Of a stretch of DNA of 64,000 nucleotides, positions 43,961 through 53,519 are shown piece by piece. The position numbers and the translations under genes were made by a program. The stretch's first letter is position 1, and each line of letters opens with the position of its first letter. This stretch comes from Croceimicrobium sp965656185. GTDB taxonomy: Bacteria; Bacteroidota; Bacteroidia; Flavobacteriales; Schleiferiaceae. Location: NCBI GenBank assembly GCA_965656185.1, contig CBFHJH010000009.1, forward strand, positions 44,442-108,441, written 5' to 3'. The notes under the pieces are model-generated. The model was not told where the DNA came from, ran no database searches, and saw nothing but the letters and a program-made list of their open reading frames with translations.

Positions 43961-44878
43961 TTAATTTTTAATCCAGTCAATCGGTTCTTGCAATATCTGT
44001 ACTAAACGAGCTTCTTCGCTGCCTTCAGCTGGTTTAACATTATAGTCCCACCGTACTCTGGGGGGAAGGCTCATCAAGATACTTTCGGTTCGGCCATTGG
44101 TCCGCAGGCCAAAGAGTGTGCCTCTATCGTGTACTAAATTGAATTCTACGTATCGGCCACGGCGAAGCTCTTGCCAATACCGTTGCTCTTCATTGTATGC
44201 CTGATCCATTCGTTTCTTAACAATCGGTATATAGGAAGCTAGAAAGCTTCGGCCCATATCGGTCGTAAAAGCGAACCAATCTTCTAAGCTGCGGTTGTCG
44301 TCAGCTTTAAGGTAATCAAAGAAAGTTCCGCCAATGCCGCGTCCTTCTTGGCGATGATGGTTTCGAAAGTACTCGTCGCATGCCTTTTTAAACCGAGGAT
44401 ATAATTCGGCGCCATGTCTATCGGCCGCCAGTTTTTGTTCACGGTGAAAATGCTCTGCGTCCTCATCAAAAAGGTAATAAGGGGTTAGGTCACTGCCACC
44501 ACCGAACCAGGCGTCAAGACGATCACCTTTTGCATCATACATTTCGAAATAACGAAAGTTGGCATGGGTGGTAGGAACCATAGGGTTTTTGGGATGAATC
44601 ACCAACGAGACTCCACAAGCAAAAAAGGAGTGCCCCTCTGTTTTCATATTTTTCTTGAGAGCCTCGGGCATTTCTCCGTGCACGATAGAAGTGCTAACTC
44701 CTGCTTTTTCAAATACCTTGCCCTCGCTTAATACTCGTGACCTACCACCACCGCCACCAGGCCTTTCCCAATGATCTTCTTTAAACTTTGCCTTGCCATC
44801 AATTTCTTCTAGGGTTGAGCAAATCTCATCCTGCAAATTCCGAATGAAAGCAATAAAATCATCTTTGATTTTAGCCAT
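43961..44878 (-). CDS. hemF: Oxygen-dependent coproporphyrinogen III oxidase
   Basis: 305 residues from ATG 44878 (MAKIKDDFIAFIRNLQ), aligned to the family start; ATG 44911 would run 33 bases further into hemE. Motifs: DHWERPGGGGGRSRVL, FRYFEMYDAK and WFGGGSDLTPYY, then YVEFNLVHDRGTLFGL. Uses oxygen, which points to aerobic growth; the oxygen-independent HemN is not in the window. Overlaps hemE by eight bases. Confidence 0.95.
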   Translation of the reverse strand: MAKIKDDFIAFIRNLQDEICSTLEEIDGKAKFKEDHWERPGGGGGRSRVLSEGKVFEKAGVSTSIVHGEMPEALKKNMKTEGHSFFACGVSLVIHPKNPMVPTTHANFRYFEMYDAKGDRLDAWFGGGSDLTPYYLFDEDAEHFHREQKLAADRHGAELYPRFKKACDEYFRNHHRQEGRGIGGTFFDYLKADDNRSLEDWFAFTTDMGRSFLASYIPIVKKRMDQAYNEEQRYWQELRRGRYVEFNLVHDRGTLFGLRTNGRTESILMSLPPRVRWDYNVKPAEGSEEARLVQILQEPIDWIKN

Positions 44879-45899
44879 AATTTTTGACGGTATTAACAAA
44901 GGCCTTGGCATGATCTACCGGAATATTGGGTAAAATACCATGTCCTAAATTGGCAATGTATTTATAGCTACCAAAATCATCGATCATCTGTTTGGTGAGT
45001 CTTTCGATCACGGGAATAGGCGATAATAATCGAGCAGGATCGAAATTACCTTGTAAGGTAGTACTGAAGGAAGTAAATTCTCTGGCCATTTGAGGAGTGA
45101 TAGTCCAGTCTACTCCCAAAGCCGACACGGGCATTTGCGCCATCTCTTCCAAGGCGAACCAACAACCCTTGGCAAAGGCGATCACCGGGCTGTGATCATG
45201 CAGGGCTTCGGTTATTTGTTTTATGTACGGAAGGCTAAACTCACGGTAATCTTGTGGAGATAGCAATCCACCCCAACTATCAAAAATTTGTATGGCATGA
45301 CAGCCACGCTCTTGTTTATGTCTAAGATAAGCGATGGTTACATCGGTAATCTTTTGTAAAAGTTGATGGGCGGCCTCTGGATGACGATAACAGAATTCTT
45401 TTGCTTTATCGAAAGTTTTACTGCCTTGACCTTCTACCATATAACAGAGGATGGTCCACGGCGAACCGGCAAATCCGATCAACGGCACCTCGTTGTCTAA
45501 TGCCTTTAAAGTGAGGTCTATGGCAGAATACACATAGTGTAGGCGCTCTTTAACGTCAATATCCGGTAGGGCAGCAACTTGTTCAGGACTGCGAATTGGT
45601 TTGGGTAGGTATGGACCTTTGCCTGGGACCATTTGAACCTCAACCTCAAGAGCTTGAGGGATGACTAAAATGTCGCTGAACAGGATAGCGGCATCTGGAC
45701 CTACTTGATGAATGGGCATTACGGTAATTTCCGTAGCTAACTCTGGATTTTCAGCCCTTTCGAAAAAGCTATACTTTTCTTTTAGCTTCATGAAGTCGGG
45801 TAAGTATCGCCCGGCTTGGCGCATCATCCATACGGGTGGACGTTCTACTTTTTCGCCTTTTAAGGCGCGTAGGAAAAGGTCGTTTTTAGGCATGCTCAT
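44871..45899 (-). CDS. hemE: Uroporphyrinogen decarboxylase
   Basis: 342 residues. RPPVWMMRQAGRYLPDF, the arginine signature, then GFAGSPWTILCYMVEG and IFDSWGGLLSP. Removes four carboxyls to give coproporphyrinogen III. Three bases from hemD. Confidence 0.97.
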   Translation of the reverse strand: MSMPKNDLFLRALKGEKVERPPVWMMRQAGRYLPDFMKLKEKYSFFERAENPELATEITVMPIHQVGPDAAILFSDILVIPQALEVEVQMVPGKGPYLPKPIRSPEQVAALPDIDVKERLHYVYSAIDLTLKALDNEVPLIGFAGSPWTILCYMVEGQGSKTFDKAKEFCYRHPEAAHQLLQKITDVTIAYLRHKQERGCHAIQIFDSWGGLLSPQDYREFSLPYIKQITEALHDHSPVIAFAKGCWFALEEMAQMPVSALGVDWTITPQMAREFTSFSTTLQGNFDPARLLSPIPVIERLTKQMIDDFGSYKYIANLGHGILPNIPVDHAKAFVNTVKNYG

Positions 45900-45902
45900 A
45901 AA

Positions 45903-46625
45903 TTAGGCCTTATTCGAAAAGTGTTTTATGATTTTGCTAACCACTCCTTTAATAGAGGGTTGATCTGCGTTTATCCGTGGGTTTTCGCATCGCAGCCGCA
46001 CAGCTTCCGCAGTGGTCGCGCCGATACAAAAGCAGGGTACGCCAGGTTTAAGACTGTTTTTCTTAAAAAAGCTGAATGCTGCGGTAGGGCTTAAAAAAAT
46101 AGCTGCACCGATCATTTCTGTATCGATTGCCTCGTGGCTGAGATCGGTGTGGTAAACGATTTCTTTATTGACCTTGATGTTCTTGCTCTCTAAATACTCG
46201 GGAAGATCATCGAGAGCTTTGTCACCACAGAAGAAATCAACTTCCTTTACATCCGAGTTCCTTGCAATGATTTGTGCTAGGATAATGGCATTATCCGAAC
46301 GTACATTACTCTTTATACCAAGTTCGGCCAGCATTTCAGTGGCCTTGATTCCTACTGTGAAAGTTTTCTTATTGGGAATGGTGAAGTCCGTTTCGCTTAA
46401 AAGCTTCTTAAGACTGCGAACCGCATTCTTACTTGTGAAAATGCGCGCTTGGCTCTCGGAATTGGTTAATTGATTCTTAAAAGATTCGCTTTCGTAGGAG
46501 TTCTCTACCCTGATAAAGTCTTTTTGTTTCAGTTTGAAACCGGCATCGAGCAACCTTTGCGATTCGCTTTCAGGAAGCGTCCGTGTAGCTAAAATGGTTA
46601 TGTCACTACGGTTCTCCAAGCTCAT
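45903..46625 (-). CDS. hemD: Uroporphyrinogen-III synthase
   Basis: 240 residues. Sequence of this family is poorly conserved; the call rests on length, bilobed layout (IFTSKNAVRSL in one lobe, AIFLSPTAAFSFFKK and CIGATTAEAV in the other) and position between hemC and hemE. The start overlaps hemC by 20 bases. Confidence 0.88.
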   Translation of the reverse strand: MSLENRSDITILATRTLPESESQRLLDAGFKLKQKDFIRVENSYESESFKNQLTNSESQARIFTSKNAVRSLKKLLSETDFTIPNKKTFTVGIKATEMLAELGIKSNVRSDNAIILAQIIARNSDVKEVDFFCGDKALDDLPEYLESKNIKVNKEIVYHTDLSHEAIDTEMIGAAIFLSPTAAFSFFKKNSLKPGVPCFCIGATTAEAVRLRCENPRINADQPSIKGVVSKIIKHFSNKA

Positions 46626-47526
46626 TTTTTATACTTTCCATGATCCCTTTGGCGCCCTGCTCTAAAGCTTTTCTAGCTAGTTCTTTACCAAGGTTTTCCG
46701 CTTCAGACAAAGGTACCTCATTTTCGAGGATTACTTTTTGGCTACCATCTAAACTAAAAACACCCGCAAGTAGATTTAGTTTATCCTTGCGCAATTCTGC
46801 GAAGGCACCAATTGGAGCCGAGCAGCCGCCTTCTACTGTGCGTAAGAAGTCGCGTTCCACGCGAGCGCGCAAGTCTGTATCGGTGTGATTTATTTTAGCT
46901 AAAATTTCGCTTGTATCACGGTCTTTGCTTAAGCAGGTAATTCCTACTATCCCTTGCGCTGGGGCGGGAATCATCCAGTCTAAAACTTGGTGGTTTTCGG
47001 GTAATAGTTCTATCCGCTCCAATCCTGCCTTAGCAAAAATGGCGCCGTCCCAATCGCCCTCGGCTAACTTGCGTAATCGAGTTTGTACGTTGCCCCTTAG
47101 ATTTGGATTTTCATGTTGGGGGTAGCGACTTTTCCATTGTGCAATCCGGCGAATGCTTCCCGTGGCTACTTTCGCTTTTGCTTGTTCCAGAAAATCGGCA
47201 TTGTCGCGAAATACTACTATATCTTCTATCGGGCCGCGTTCTAGTACGGCTGCCATTGTTATTCCGGCTGGGGCTTGAGTGGGATAGTCCTTTAGCGAAT
47301 GCACCGCTAGGTCTATGGTTCCTTCAAAGAGTGCTTCGTCCAAGATCTTGGTGAAAATACCCGTGCCTCCAAATTGATTCAGAGGCGTTTTTAAGTCAAG
47401 GTCGCCAGCTGATTTAACGGGAACCAATTCGCAAGGCTGTCCCAATTTTTCCAATTGTGCCTTTACTTCCTCCGCTTGCCAAAGGGCTAAACGCGAGTCT
47501 CGTGTACCGATCCTTAATGTTTTCAT
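46606..47526 (-). CDS. hemC: Hydroxymethylbilane synthase
   Basis: 306 residues. IGTRDSRLALWQAEEV, VHSLKDYP, RRIAQW and the dipyrromethane-binding cysteine in TVEGGCSAPIGAFAEL. Polymerises four porphobilinogens. Six bases from hemA. Confidence 0.97.
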   Translation of the reverse strand: MKTLRIGTRDSRLALWQAEEVKAQLEKLGQPCELVPVKSAGDLDLKTPLNQFGGTGIFTKILDEALFEGTIDLAVHSLKDYPTQAPAGITMAAVLERGPIEDIVVFRDNADFLEQAKAKVATGSIRRIAQWKSRYPQHENPNLRGNVQTRLRKLAEGDWDGAIFAKAGLERIELLPENHQVLDWMIPAPAQGIVGITCLSKDRDTSEILAKINHTDTDLRARVERDFLRTVEGGCSAPIGAFAELRKDKLNLLAGVFSLDGSQKVILENEVPLSEAENLGKELARKALEQGAKGIMESIKNELGEP

Positions 47527-47532
47527 TGAAGC

Positions 47533-48771
47533 TTAAAGCTCAAAGATATGATGAATGGTGCGTAGATCGTTGTTCAGGTTTTGACCATTCTTTAACTGAC
47601 GAGCAAATTGCCCAGTGATGCGGTTCAAGATCTGACTGGCAAATTCATCGGCCTGGTCGATCGACATTTCTGGATATTTCTTTTGCAAGTTCTTGATCTC
47701 TTTCGATTTCCAAGAATCCATTTTCGTGCGCAGCGCCTGAAGGGTAGGGGCTACTCTGCGACTTTCGAGCCATTCGTAGAATTCGTCGATCTTCTCAGTG
47801 ATGATCGATTCGGCCAACGGAATTTGTTTGCGACGTTTGCGAATGCTCTCTTCCGCCACCTCCGATAAATGATCGACGTCTATTACCTTGAAATCTTCAT
47901 TTTCGTACAAAGATTGCTCTACGTTACGCGGCATACTGAGATCCAGGATCAAACTCGGCTTAGATGTTTTGAAGTCAGCTAAACGCACCGTAGCCTTATC
48001 GGCTCCTGTAGCAACAATAATTACATCAGCCCGGTCCAAGCCGTTTTCTAAATGTTCTAAATCTAAATGCTTAAGCCCGAAGCGTTCGGCCAATCGCATC
48101 GCTTTTTCTTCGGTGCGGTTTATCAGGGTGATATCGGCGATGCCAGTTTGGTTTACCAGATTCTCGCAGGTAGTGCGTCCCATTTTACCCATGCCATAAA
48201 GCAGCACTTTAGGCTCGGGATTTTGTTTAAGGTATTCTTTTAGTTGCAGAACAGCAGCGAAAGCAACCGAAGCAGCACCAGTACTTAGTTCTGTTTCATT
48301 TTTAACCCTTTTACTGCATTGTACCGCGCTATTAACCAAGCGGTCTAAAAAGGCATTATGCGTTCCTTGATCTTTAGAACTTTGATAGGCCTTTTTTACC
48401 TGACCAATTATTTCAAAGTCGCCTAATATTTTAGACTCTAGACCAGAACCTACTCGGAAAAGGTGATCGATCGCTTCTCGGTTTTGTTTTACAGATTGAT
48501 GGGCTTCGAAAAGCTCGCGACTATTGCCGGTATGCTTACAAAACAAAGCGATCAAATCGCGAGGGCAATTGGCAAAAGCGTAGATCTCGGTGCGATTACA
48601 GGTAGAAAGGATCATAATGCCATCGCCCCCTGCTTCACGGTAATCGTGAATAAGGTGGCTGGCTTTCTCCTGATTTAGGCTGAAGCGCTCTCTGATTTCA
48701 ACATCGCTAGTGCTATGATCGATACCGATCATGAAAAAGTTAGCGAAATGACTTACTTCGAATTCCTTCAT
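47533..48771 (-). CDS. hemA: Glutamyl-tRNA reductase
   Basis: 412 residues, first enzyme of the C5 pathway. The catalytic cysteine lies in MILSTCNRTEIYAF; a Rossmann segment KVLLYGMGKMGRTTCENL and a C-terminal dimerisation helix follow. First gene of the leftward heme operon, with its own promoter box. Confidence 0.97.
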   Translation of the reverse strand: MKEFEVSHFANFFMIGIDHSTSDVEIRERFSLNQEKASHLIHDYREAGGDGIMILSTCNRTEIYAFANCPRDLIALFCKHTGNSRELFEAHQSVKQNREAIDHLFRVGSGLESKILGDFEIIGQVKKAYQSSKDQGTHNAFLDRLVNSAVQCSKRVKNETELSTGAASVAFAAVLQLKEYLKQNPEPKVLLYGMGKMGRTTCENLVNQTGIADITLINRTEEKAMRLAERFGLKHLDLEHLENGLDRADVIIVATGADKATVRLADFKTSKPSLILDLSMPRNVEQSLYENEDFKVIDVDHLSEVAEESIRKRRKQIPLAESIITEKIDEFYEWLESRRVAPTLQALRTKMDSWKSKEIKNLQKKYPEMSIDQADEFASQILNRITGQFARQLKNGQNLNNDLRTIHHIFEL

Positions 48772-48781
48772 ATTACGCTGG

Positions 48782-48789
48782 CAAAAATA
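48782..48789 (-). promoter_or_regulatory. -7 promoter box for the hemACDEFBL operon
   Basis: Leftward TATTTTTG, ten bases before the hemA ATG. The 12-base core GATATTTTTGCC is identical to that of the divergent AraC promoter. Confidence 0.55.
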
Positions 48790-48926
48790 TCCCGATTCGT
48801 TGGCTGTTTTCTACCTCGATTAGGATGAAAAGTAACCCAAAACGTAGAAACGGTTTATTTAGAATCATTCTTATCAATTAAGCCTTAATGCAGTGCAATT
48901 CTAGTAATAAGGCGCGATATAAGTTT

Positions 48927-48940
48927 ATGATATTTATCAT
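48927..48940. promoter_or_regulatory. Palindrome between hemA and the AraC regulator
   Basis: ATGATA-TT-TATCAT, a perfect inverted repeat 17 bases upstream of the AraC -7 box. A candidate operator, by position only. Confidence 0.35.
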
Positions 48941-48957
48941 TTTGATTTTTAAATAGA

Positions 48958-48965
48958 TATTTTTG
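48958..48965 (+). promoter_or_regulatory. -7 promoter box for araC-hemH, probably leaderless
   Basis: TATTTTTG ends four bases before the AraC-family gene's ATG at 48970. Confidence 0.5.
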
Positions 48966-48969
48966 CCTC

Positions 48970-49875
48970 ATGGAGTTGCATTTTGAAATACTGGGGGACG
49001 AAATAAATACCCAAAAATGTCGAGTGAAAAATACCCCAATTGGAGAGGGGATGTATATGTTGCGGGTAGAAAACTCTGATTCCAAGAGTTTTCGCTTAAA
49101 ACGGGAGATCGACCAAAGCTTGATCCAATTTTATTTTGGCTATGAAGGAGGAGCACAATTTCTATTTCATCAGGGTTCCTATAAGCTTGAGCTTAAAGCC
49201 GGTCGCTCTTTACTTTTTTACAATCCGCTAGCGGCCTTACCTTTAGAGATAGAGGTGCAGCCTAAATCCAAATTGATTTTCTTTTATATTAAGGTAGAAA
49301 GTTTACACCGTCTATTTATTGAAGGGGCAGATGAGTTGGCTTTTATTAACCCAGAGAATGTAAACAAGAAGTTTTACCATGAAAATGCTTTGAGTCCTGC
49401 GGTAATGGTGAGTTTGAGTCAGCTCTTTCAATTACCAGTTAATGGTCCGGCTCAGAAGATATTTGAGCAAGCCAAAGTTTTTGAACTTTTGGCCCATTAC
49501 TTTAATAGACGGGAAGACGCTGATGTAGAGGCTTGTCCCTTTTTAGAGGATGAAGACAATGTGAAGAAGATTCGCTTGGCCAAGAGTATCTTGATAGAGC
49601 GTATGACCGAACCTCCAACCATCCCAGAGCTGGCAATGGAGATCGGTTTGAATGAATATCGCTTAAAGGAGGGTTTTAAGAACATTTACGGCACAACCGT
49701 TTTTAAATTCTTAAATGAATATCGCCTTGATGTTTCACGTCAACTTTTAGACGAGGGAAAGGTTAAGGTAAATGAAGCAGCGTACCATATTGGCTACCAT
49801 AATCCCAGTCATTTTATTGCTGCCTTTAAAAAGAAATTCGGGGTTACCCCCAAGAAATATTTAATGAATCGCTAA
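48970..49875 (+). CDS. AraC-family transcriptional regulator
   Basis: 301 residues. The N-terminal ~190 residues are a sensor-like region; the last ~100 carry two helix-turn-helix units (TIPELAMEIGLNEYRLKEGF and VNEAAYHIGYHNPSHFIAAF) ending FGVTPKKYL. Lies between the divergent hemA operon and hemH (three bases upstream), so it may control heme synthesis and itself. Ligand unknown. Confidence 0.9.
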   Translation: MELHFEILGDEINTQKCRVKNTPIGEGMYMLRVENSDSKSFRLKREIDQSLIQFYFGYEGGAQFLFHQGSYKLELKAGRSLLFYNPLAALPLEIEVQPKSKLIFFYIKVESLHRLFIEGADELAFINPENVNKKFYHENALSPAVMVSLSQLFQLPVNGPAQKIFEQAKVFELLAHYFNRREDADVEACPFLEDEDNVKKIRLAKSILIERMTEPPTIPELAMEIGLNEYRLKEGFKNIYGTTVFKFLNEYRLDVSRQLLDEGKVKVNEAAYHIGYHNPSHFIAAFKKKFGVTPKKYLMNR

Positions 49876-49878
49876 TCC

Positions 49879-50901
49879 ATGAAGGAGGCTATCTTAGTGG
49901 TGAACCTAGGTTCGCCAGATTCTTATGCGGTAAAAGATGTGCGCCGCTATCTCGACGAATTTTTAATGGATGAGAGGGTAATTGATTTTCCTAAATGGCT
50001 TCGAACCTTCCTCATTAAAGGAATTATCTTAAATACCCGCCCTAAAAAATCGGCAGAGGCTTATAAAAGTATTTGGTGGGAGGAGGGTTCTCCATTGATC
50101 GTTCTATCGCAAAGGCTGCAAGCAGCCATCCAGAAAGAAACCGACAAGCCCGTAGCCTTAGCCATGCGTTATGGTAATCCTTCCATTCAAAGTACGATGA
50201 GCCAGTTACTCATAGAGCACCCCGATTTAGAACGCGTGAGCTTGATTCCGCTTTATCCGCATTATGCGATGAGTAGTTACGAGACGGTAGTAGTAAAAAC
50301 ACGGGAGGTTTTTGAATCATATTTCCCTCAGATAGAGCTGCGGGTGAAGGGTCCTTTTTACGAGGATCCTCGCTATGTAAAGATCCTCGCAGATTCTATG
50401 CGGGACTATTTGAAAGAGCAGCAGCCAGACTATGTGTTGTTTAGCTACCATGGGGTGCCTGAGCAGCAAATTCGTAAGACCGATGTGTCTAAAGGGCACT
50501 GTCTGAAAGTAGCCAATTGTTGCCAAAAGGATTCGCCAGTACAGCAATTTTGCTACCGTCATCAAACGGTGCATACGACAGAATTGGTTGCGAAGGAACT
50601 TGGACTGGAATCTGGGGAATATTCGTCTTCCTTTCAAAGTAGGCTGGGCCCCATCAAATGGCTCGATCCTTATACCGATAAGACCATAGCTGAATTAGCC
50701 CAAAAAGGAGTGAAGAAGCTCGCAGTGGTTTGTCCGGCTTTTGTTTCCGATTGTCTCGAAACCATAGAAGAGATCGGAGAAGAAGCGCGTGATATTTTCT
50801 TAGAAAATGGAGGAGAAGAGTTCACCTTGATTCCTTGTTTAAACGATCAAAAACCTTGGGCTAAGCTTTTAGCAGACTTTGGCACGGAATTATATGCATA
50901 A
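49879..50901 (+). CDS. hemH: Ferrochelatase
   Basis: 340 residues. LVVNLGSPDSYAVKDVRRYL, FLMDERVIDFP, the catalytic-His region FSYHGVPEQQIRKTD and PAFVSDCLETIEEIGEEA. Inserts ferrous iron into protoporphyrin IX, the last step. Follows the AraC gene closely. Confidence 0.97.
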   Translation: MKEAILVVNLGSPDSYAVKDVRRYLDEFLMDERVIDFPKWLRTFLIKGIILNTRPKKSAEAYKSIWWEEGSPLIVLSQRLQAAIQKETDKPVALAMRYGNPSIQSTMSQLLIEHPDLERVSLIPLYPHYAMSSYETVVVKTREVFESYFPQIELRVKGPFYEDPRYVKILADSMRDYLKEQQPDYVLFSYHGVPEQQIRKTDVSKGHCLKVANCCQKDSPVQQFCYRHQTVHTTELVAKELGLESGEYSSSFQSRLGPIKWLDPYTDKTIAELAQKGVKKLAVVCPAFVSDCLETIEEIGEEARDIFLENGGEEFTLIPCLNDQKPWAKLLADFGTELYA

Positions 50902-50936
50902 TGGTTGGGAGATTTTCCCTAACTTATGCCAATACC

Positions 50937-51656
50937 ATGAAACAAGTTTTTACCCTTTTACTTCTGTTCGCTCTTAGTGTCGCTTCCGCGCAAGCGGTAA
51001 TGAACCGCAATGAAGTAGATTGCAATGGGCAGCAAATGGCCATTCATCAGATCTTGGGTTCTGGAAAAGCACTTATCATTAGCTCGCAAGGATTGGATTG
51101 CAGTATTTGTGTTTCCAAGGCCTCGGGCTGGGGGAATTGGGCAAGCGCCAATAAAGGGTCGGTGGCCGTTTGGGGCGCTATGACCTACACTTACAGTAAT
51201 AATACACCCAGCTGTGGAAGCCTAAATTCTTGGATGTCTACCCATGGTTGGAACGACATCTTCACTTTCGTGGATAGCGCCGAGTATTATTTTCAGAGTG
51301 GAACACCACGTTATTTGGTTTATGACCCAGCCGATAGTAGTTTGATCTACCAAGGCGGAAATGAAAACCAAGCACGGAATTTCGCTTTAGGAGCCAGTCA
51401 AATCAATCTAGGGCAGGCGCAATTTAAGCTGGAAGATCTCGACTTTTTCATCAACAGAGGGCAATTGAATTTTCGCAATGTGCCTCCTGGTCGGACATTG
51501 ATAGAGATCTACAATCTTGCTGGGAAAAAGGAAAAATCTTTCCAGCTCAGCGAGAGCCACAAGGTTTTAAATATCAGCGATTTGCCTAAAGGAATCTATT
51601 TGGTTCGCATGAGTGGTATTAAATCTGCCCTCACGCGAAAAATAGTTATCTCCTAA
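50937..51656 (+). CDS. Secreted thioredoxin-like CxxC protein with T9SS-like tail
   Basis: 239 residues from ATG 50937, whose product opens with a signal peptide (MKQVFTLLLLFALSVASAQA); an ATG at 50901 would place it after 12 unrelated residues. Cys55-Ser-Ile-Cys58 in SQGLDCSICVSK and the surrounding ALIISS strand suggest a thioredoxin-like fold; activity is inferred. The C-terminal ~70 residues (LIEIYNLAGKKEKSFQL ... LPKGIYLVRM) match a type A sorting domain lacking the usual YPNP start. 35 bases after hemH. Confidence 0.7.
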   Translation: MKQVFTLLLLFALSVASAQAVMNRNEVDCNGQQMAIHQILGSGKALIISSQGLDCSICVSKASGWGNWASANKGSVAVWGAMTYTYSNNTPSCGSLNSWMSTHGWNDIFTFVDSAEYYFQSGTPRYLVYDPADSSLIYQGGNENQARNFALGASQINLGQAQFKLEDLDFFINRGQLNFRNVPPGRTLIEIYNLAGKKEKSFQLSESHKVLNISDLPKGIYLVRMSGIKSALTRKIVIS

Positions 51657-51660
51657 TAGT

Positions 51661-51689
51661 TTGTATTGTATTTCAAGGCCGTAGCTTTG
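51661..51689 (+). promoter_or_regulatory. Promoter of typA
   Basis: TTG at 51661-51663, 18-base spacer, TAGCTTTG at 51682-51689: a full match to the Bacteroidota consensus, 15 bases before the start codon. Confidence 0.65.
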
Positions 51690-51704
51690 CCGGCCAATTT
51701 CGAT

Positions 51705-53513
51705 ATGCTTATGAACTTGCGTAACATCGCCATTATTGCTCACGTAGACCACGGTAAAACTACCCTGGTAGATAAAATGTTGATCGCCTGTAAAACCTTT
51801 GCCGATCACGAAACTCCGGGTGAGCTTATCATGGACAGTAATGACCTAGAGCGCGAGCGAGGCATTACAATTTTATCTAAAAACGTATCCGTACAATATA
51901 AAGATACCAAGATCAATATCTTGGATACCCCTGGTCACAGTGATTTTGGTGGTGAGGTTGAGCGGGTGTTAAACATGGCCGATGGCGTGGTGCTTTTGGT
52001 GGATGCCTTTGAAGGACCCATGCCACAAACACGCTTCGTTCTGGCTAAAGCATTGGACCTAGGCTTAAAGCCGATCGTGGTGATCAATAAGGTGGATAAA
52101 CCTAATTGTACCCCAGATGAGGTGCATGAGATGGTCTTCGACTTAATGTTTGCCCTAGAGGCAACCGAAGAACAGTTGGATTTCCCTACGATCTACGGTT
52201 CAGCCAAAAATGGCTGGATGAGCGAGGACTGGCAAAAGCCCACCGATAATATCAATCCCCTTTTAGATACTATTGTGGAGCATATTCCTGCCCCGAAGGT
52301 TCAGGAAGGAACGCCGCAGCTTTTAATTACCAGTTTAGATTATTCTTCTTACATCGGTCGTATCGCGATTGGAAGGGTACAGCGTGGAAGTTTGAAACCC
52401 AATATGCCAGTGAGCTTGGTGAAGCGTGATGGTAGCATCGTGAGAAGCCGTATCAAAGAAGTATTTGTCTTCGATGGTTTTGAGAAACGTAAAGTAGACG
52501 AGGTAAGTAGCGGAGAGATTTGTGCCTTGACCGGCATCGAAGGGTTTGATATTGGCGATACGGTGGCGGATCTTGAAAACCCAGAGGCTTTGGAAACGAT
52601 CAAGATCGACGAGCCTACCATGAGTATGTTATTTACTATTAACGATTCGCCTTTCTTTGGTAAGGAGGGGAAATTCGTTACCTCTCGTCACTTAAAAGAT
52701 CGTTTAGATAAAGAATTAGAAAAGAATCTTGCGCTCCGCGTAGAGGAGACCGATTCGGCCGATAGCTTCAAAGTTTACGGTCGTGGTGTATTACACTTGT
52801 CGGTACTGATCGAAACTATGCGTCGTGAAGGTTATGAGTTACAAATTGGTCAGCCCCAGGTAATTTTCCGTGAAATCGACGGTAAAAAGTCGGAACCGGT
52901 AGAGGAATTGAGTATCGACCTGCCAGAAGAAATTCACGGTAAAGCGATCGAGGCGGTAACCCAAAGAAAGGGTGAGCTTACCGAAATGGTGCCCAAAGGA
53001 GACCGGATGCATTTGGAATTCATTATCCCATCGCGCGGTATCATTGGTTTACGGAACTATTTAATGACCGCTACTGCTGGAGAGGCGGTAATGTCGCATC
53101 GTTATAAAGAATATCAACCCTACAAAGGTGAATTACCGGGTCGTCAAAATGGATCCTTGATCTCCTTGGAAACCGGTAAAGCAATTCCTTATTCGATCAA
53201 TAACCTGCAGGACCGCGGGCGATTCTTCGTGCCCCCGAACCAGGAGATCTATGAAGGACAGGTAATTGGCGAGAATAACCGCCCCGGCGATCTTACCATT
53301 AACATTACCAAGACCAAAAAACTGAGCAATATGCGTTCGGCCGGTGCCGACGATAAGATGCGTATTGCACCACATATCGAGTTCTCTCTCGAGGAAGCTT
53401 TGGAATATATTCAAGGTGATGAGTACGTGGAAGTAACGCCCGAAAGCATTCGCTTGCGGAAGGTGCTTCTAAAGGAAACGGAAAGGAAGAGAGGAGAAAA
53501 GATCAACTTCTAA
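51705..53513 (+). CDS. typA: Ribosome-associated GTPase TypA/BipA
   Basis: 602 residues from ATG 51705 (MLMNLRNIAIIAHVDHGKTT); ATG 51711 is an alternative, and the upstream ATG 51666 lies in the promoter. EF-Tu-like GTPase motifs: AHVDHGKTT, ERERGITIL, DTPGHSDFGGEVER, NKVD; then beta-barrel and BipA C-terminal domains. Elongation-factor-like GTPase involved in ribosome assembly and stress growth. Confidence 0.96.
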   Translation: MLMNLRNIAIIAHVDHGKTTLVDKMLIACKTFADHETPGELIMDSNDLERERGITILSKNVSVQYKDTKINILDTPGHSDFGGEVERVLNMADGVVLLVDAFEGPMPQTRFVLAKALDLGLKPIVVINKVDKPNCTPDEVHEMVFDLMFALEATEEQLDFPTIYGSAKNGWMSEDWQKPTDNINPLLDTIVEHIPAPKVQEGTPQLLITSLDYSSYIGRIAIGRVQRGSLKPNMPVSLVKRDGSIVRSRIKEVFVFDGFEKRKVDEVSSGEICALTGIEGFDIGDTVADLENPEALETIKIDEPTMSMLFTINDSPFFGKEGKFVTSRHLKDRLDKELEKNLALRVEETDSADSFKVYGRGVLHLSVLIETMRREGYELQIGQPQVIFREIDGKKSEPVEELSIDLPEEIHGKAIEAVTQRKGELTEMVPKGDRMHLEFIIPSRGIIGLRNYLMTATAGEAVMSHRYKEYQPYKGELPGRQNGSLISLETGKAIPYSINNLQDRGRFFVPPNQEIYEGQVIGENNRPGDLTINITKTKKLSNMRSAGADDKMRIAPHIEFSLEEALEYIQGDEYVEVTPESIRLRKVLLKETERKRGEKINF

Positions 53514-53519
53514 AAAAGG

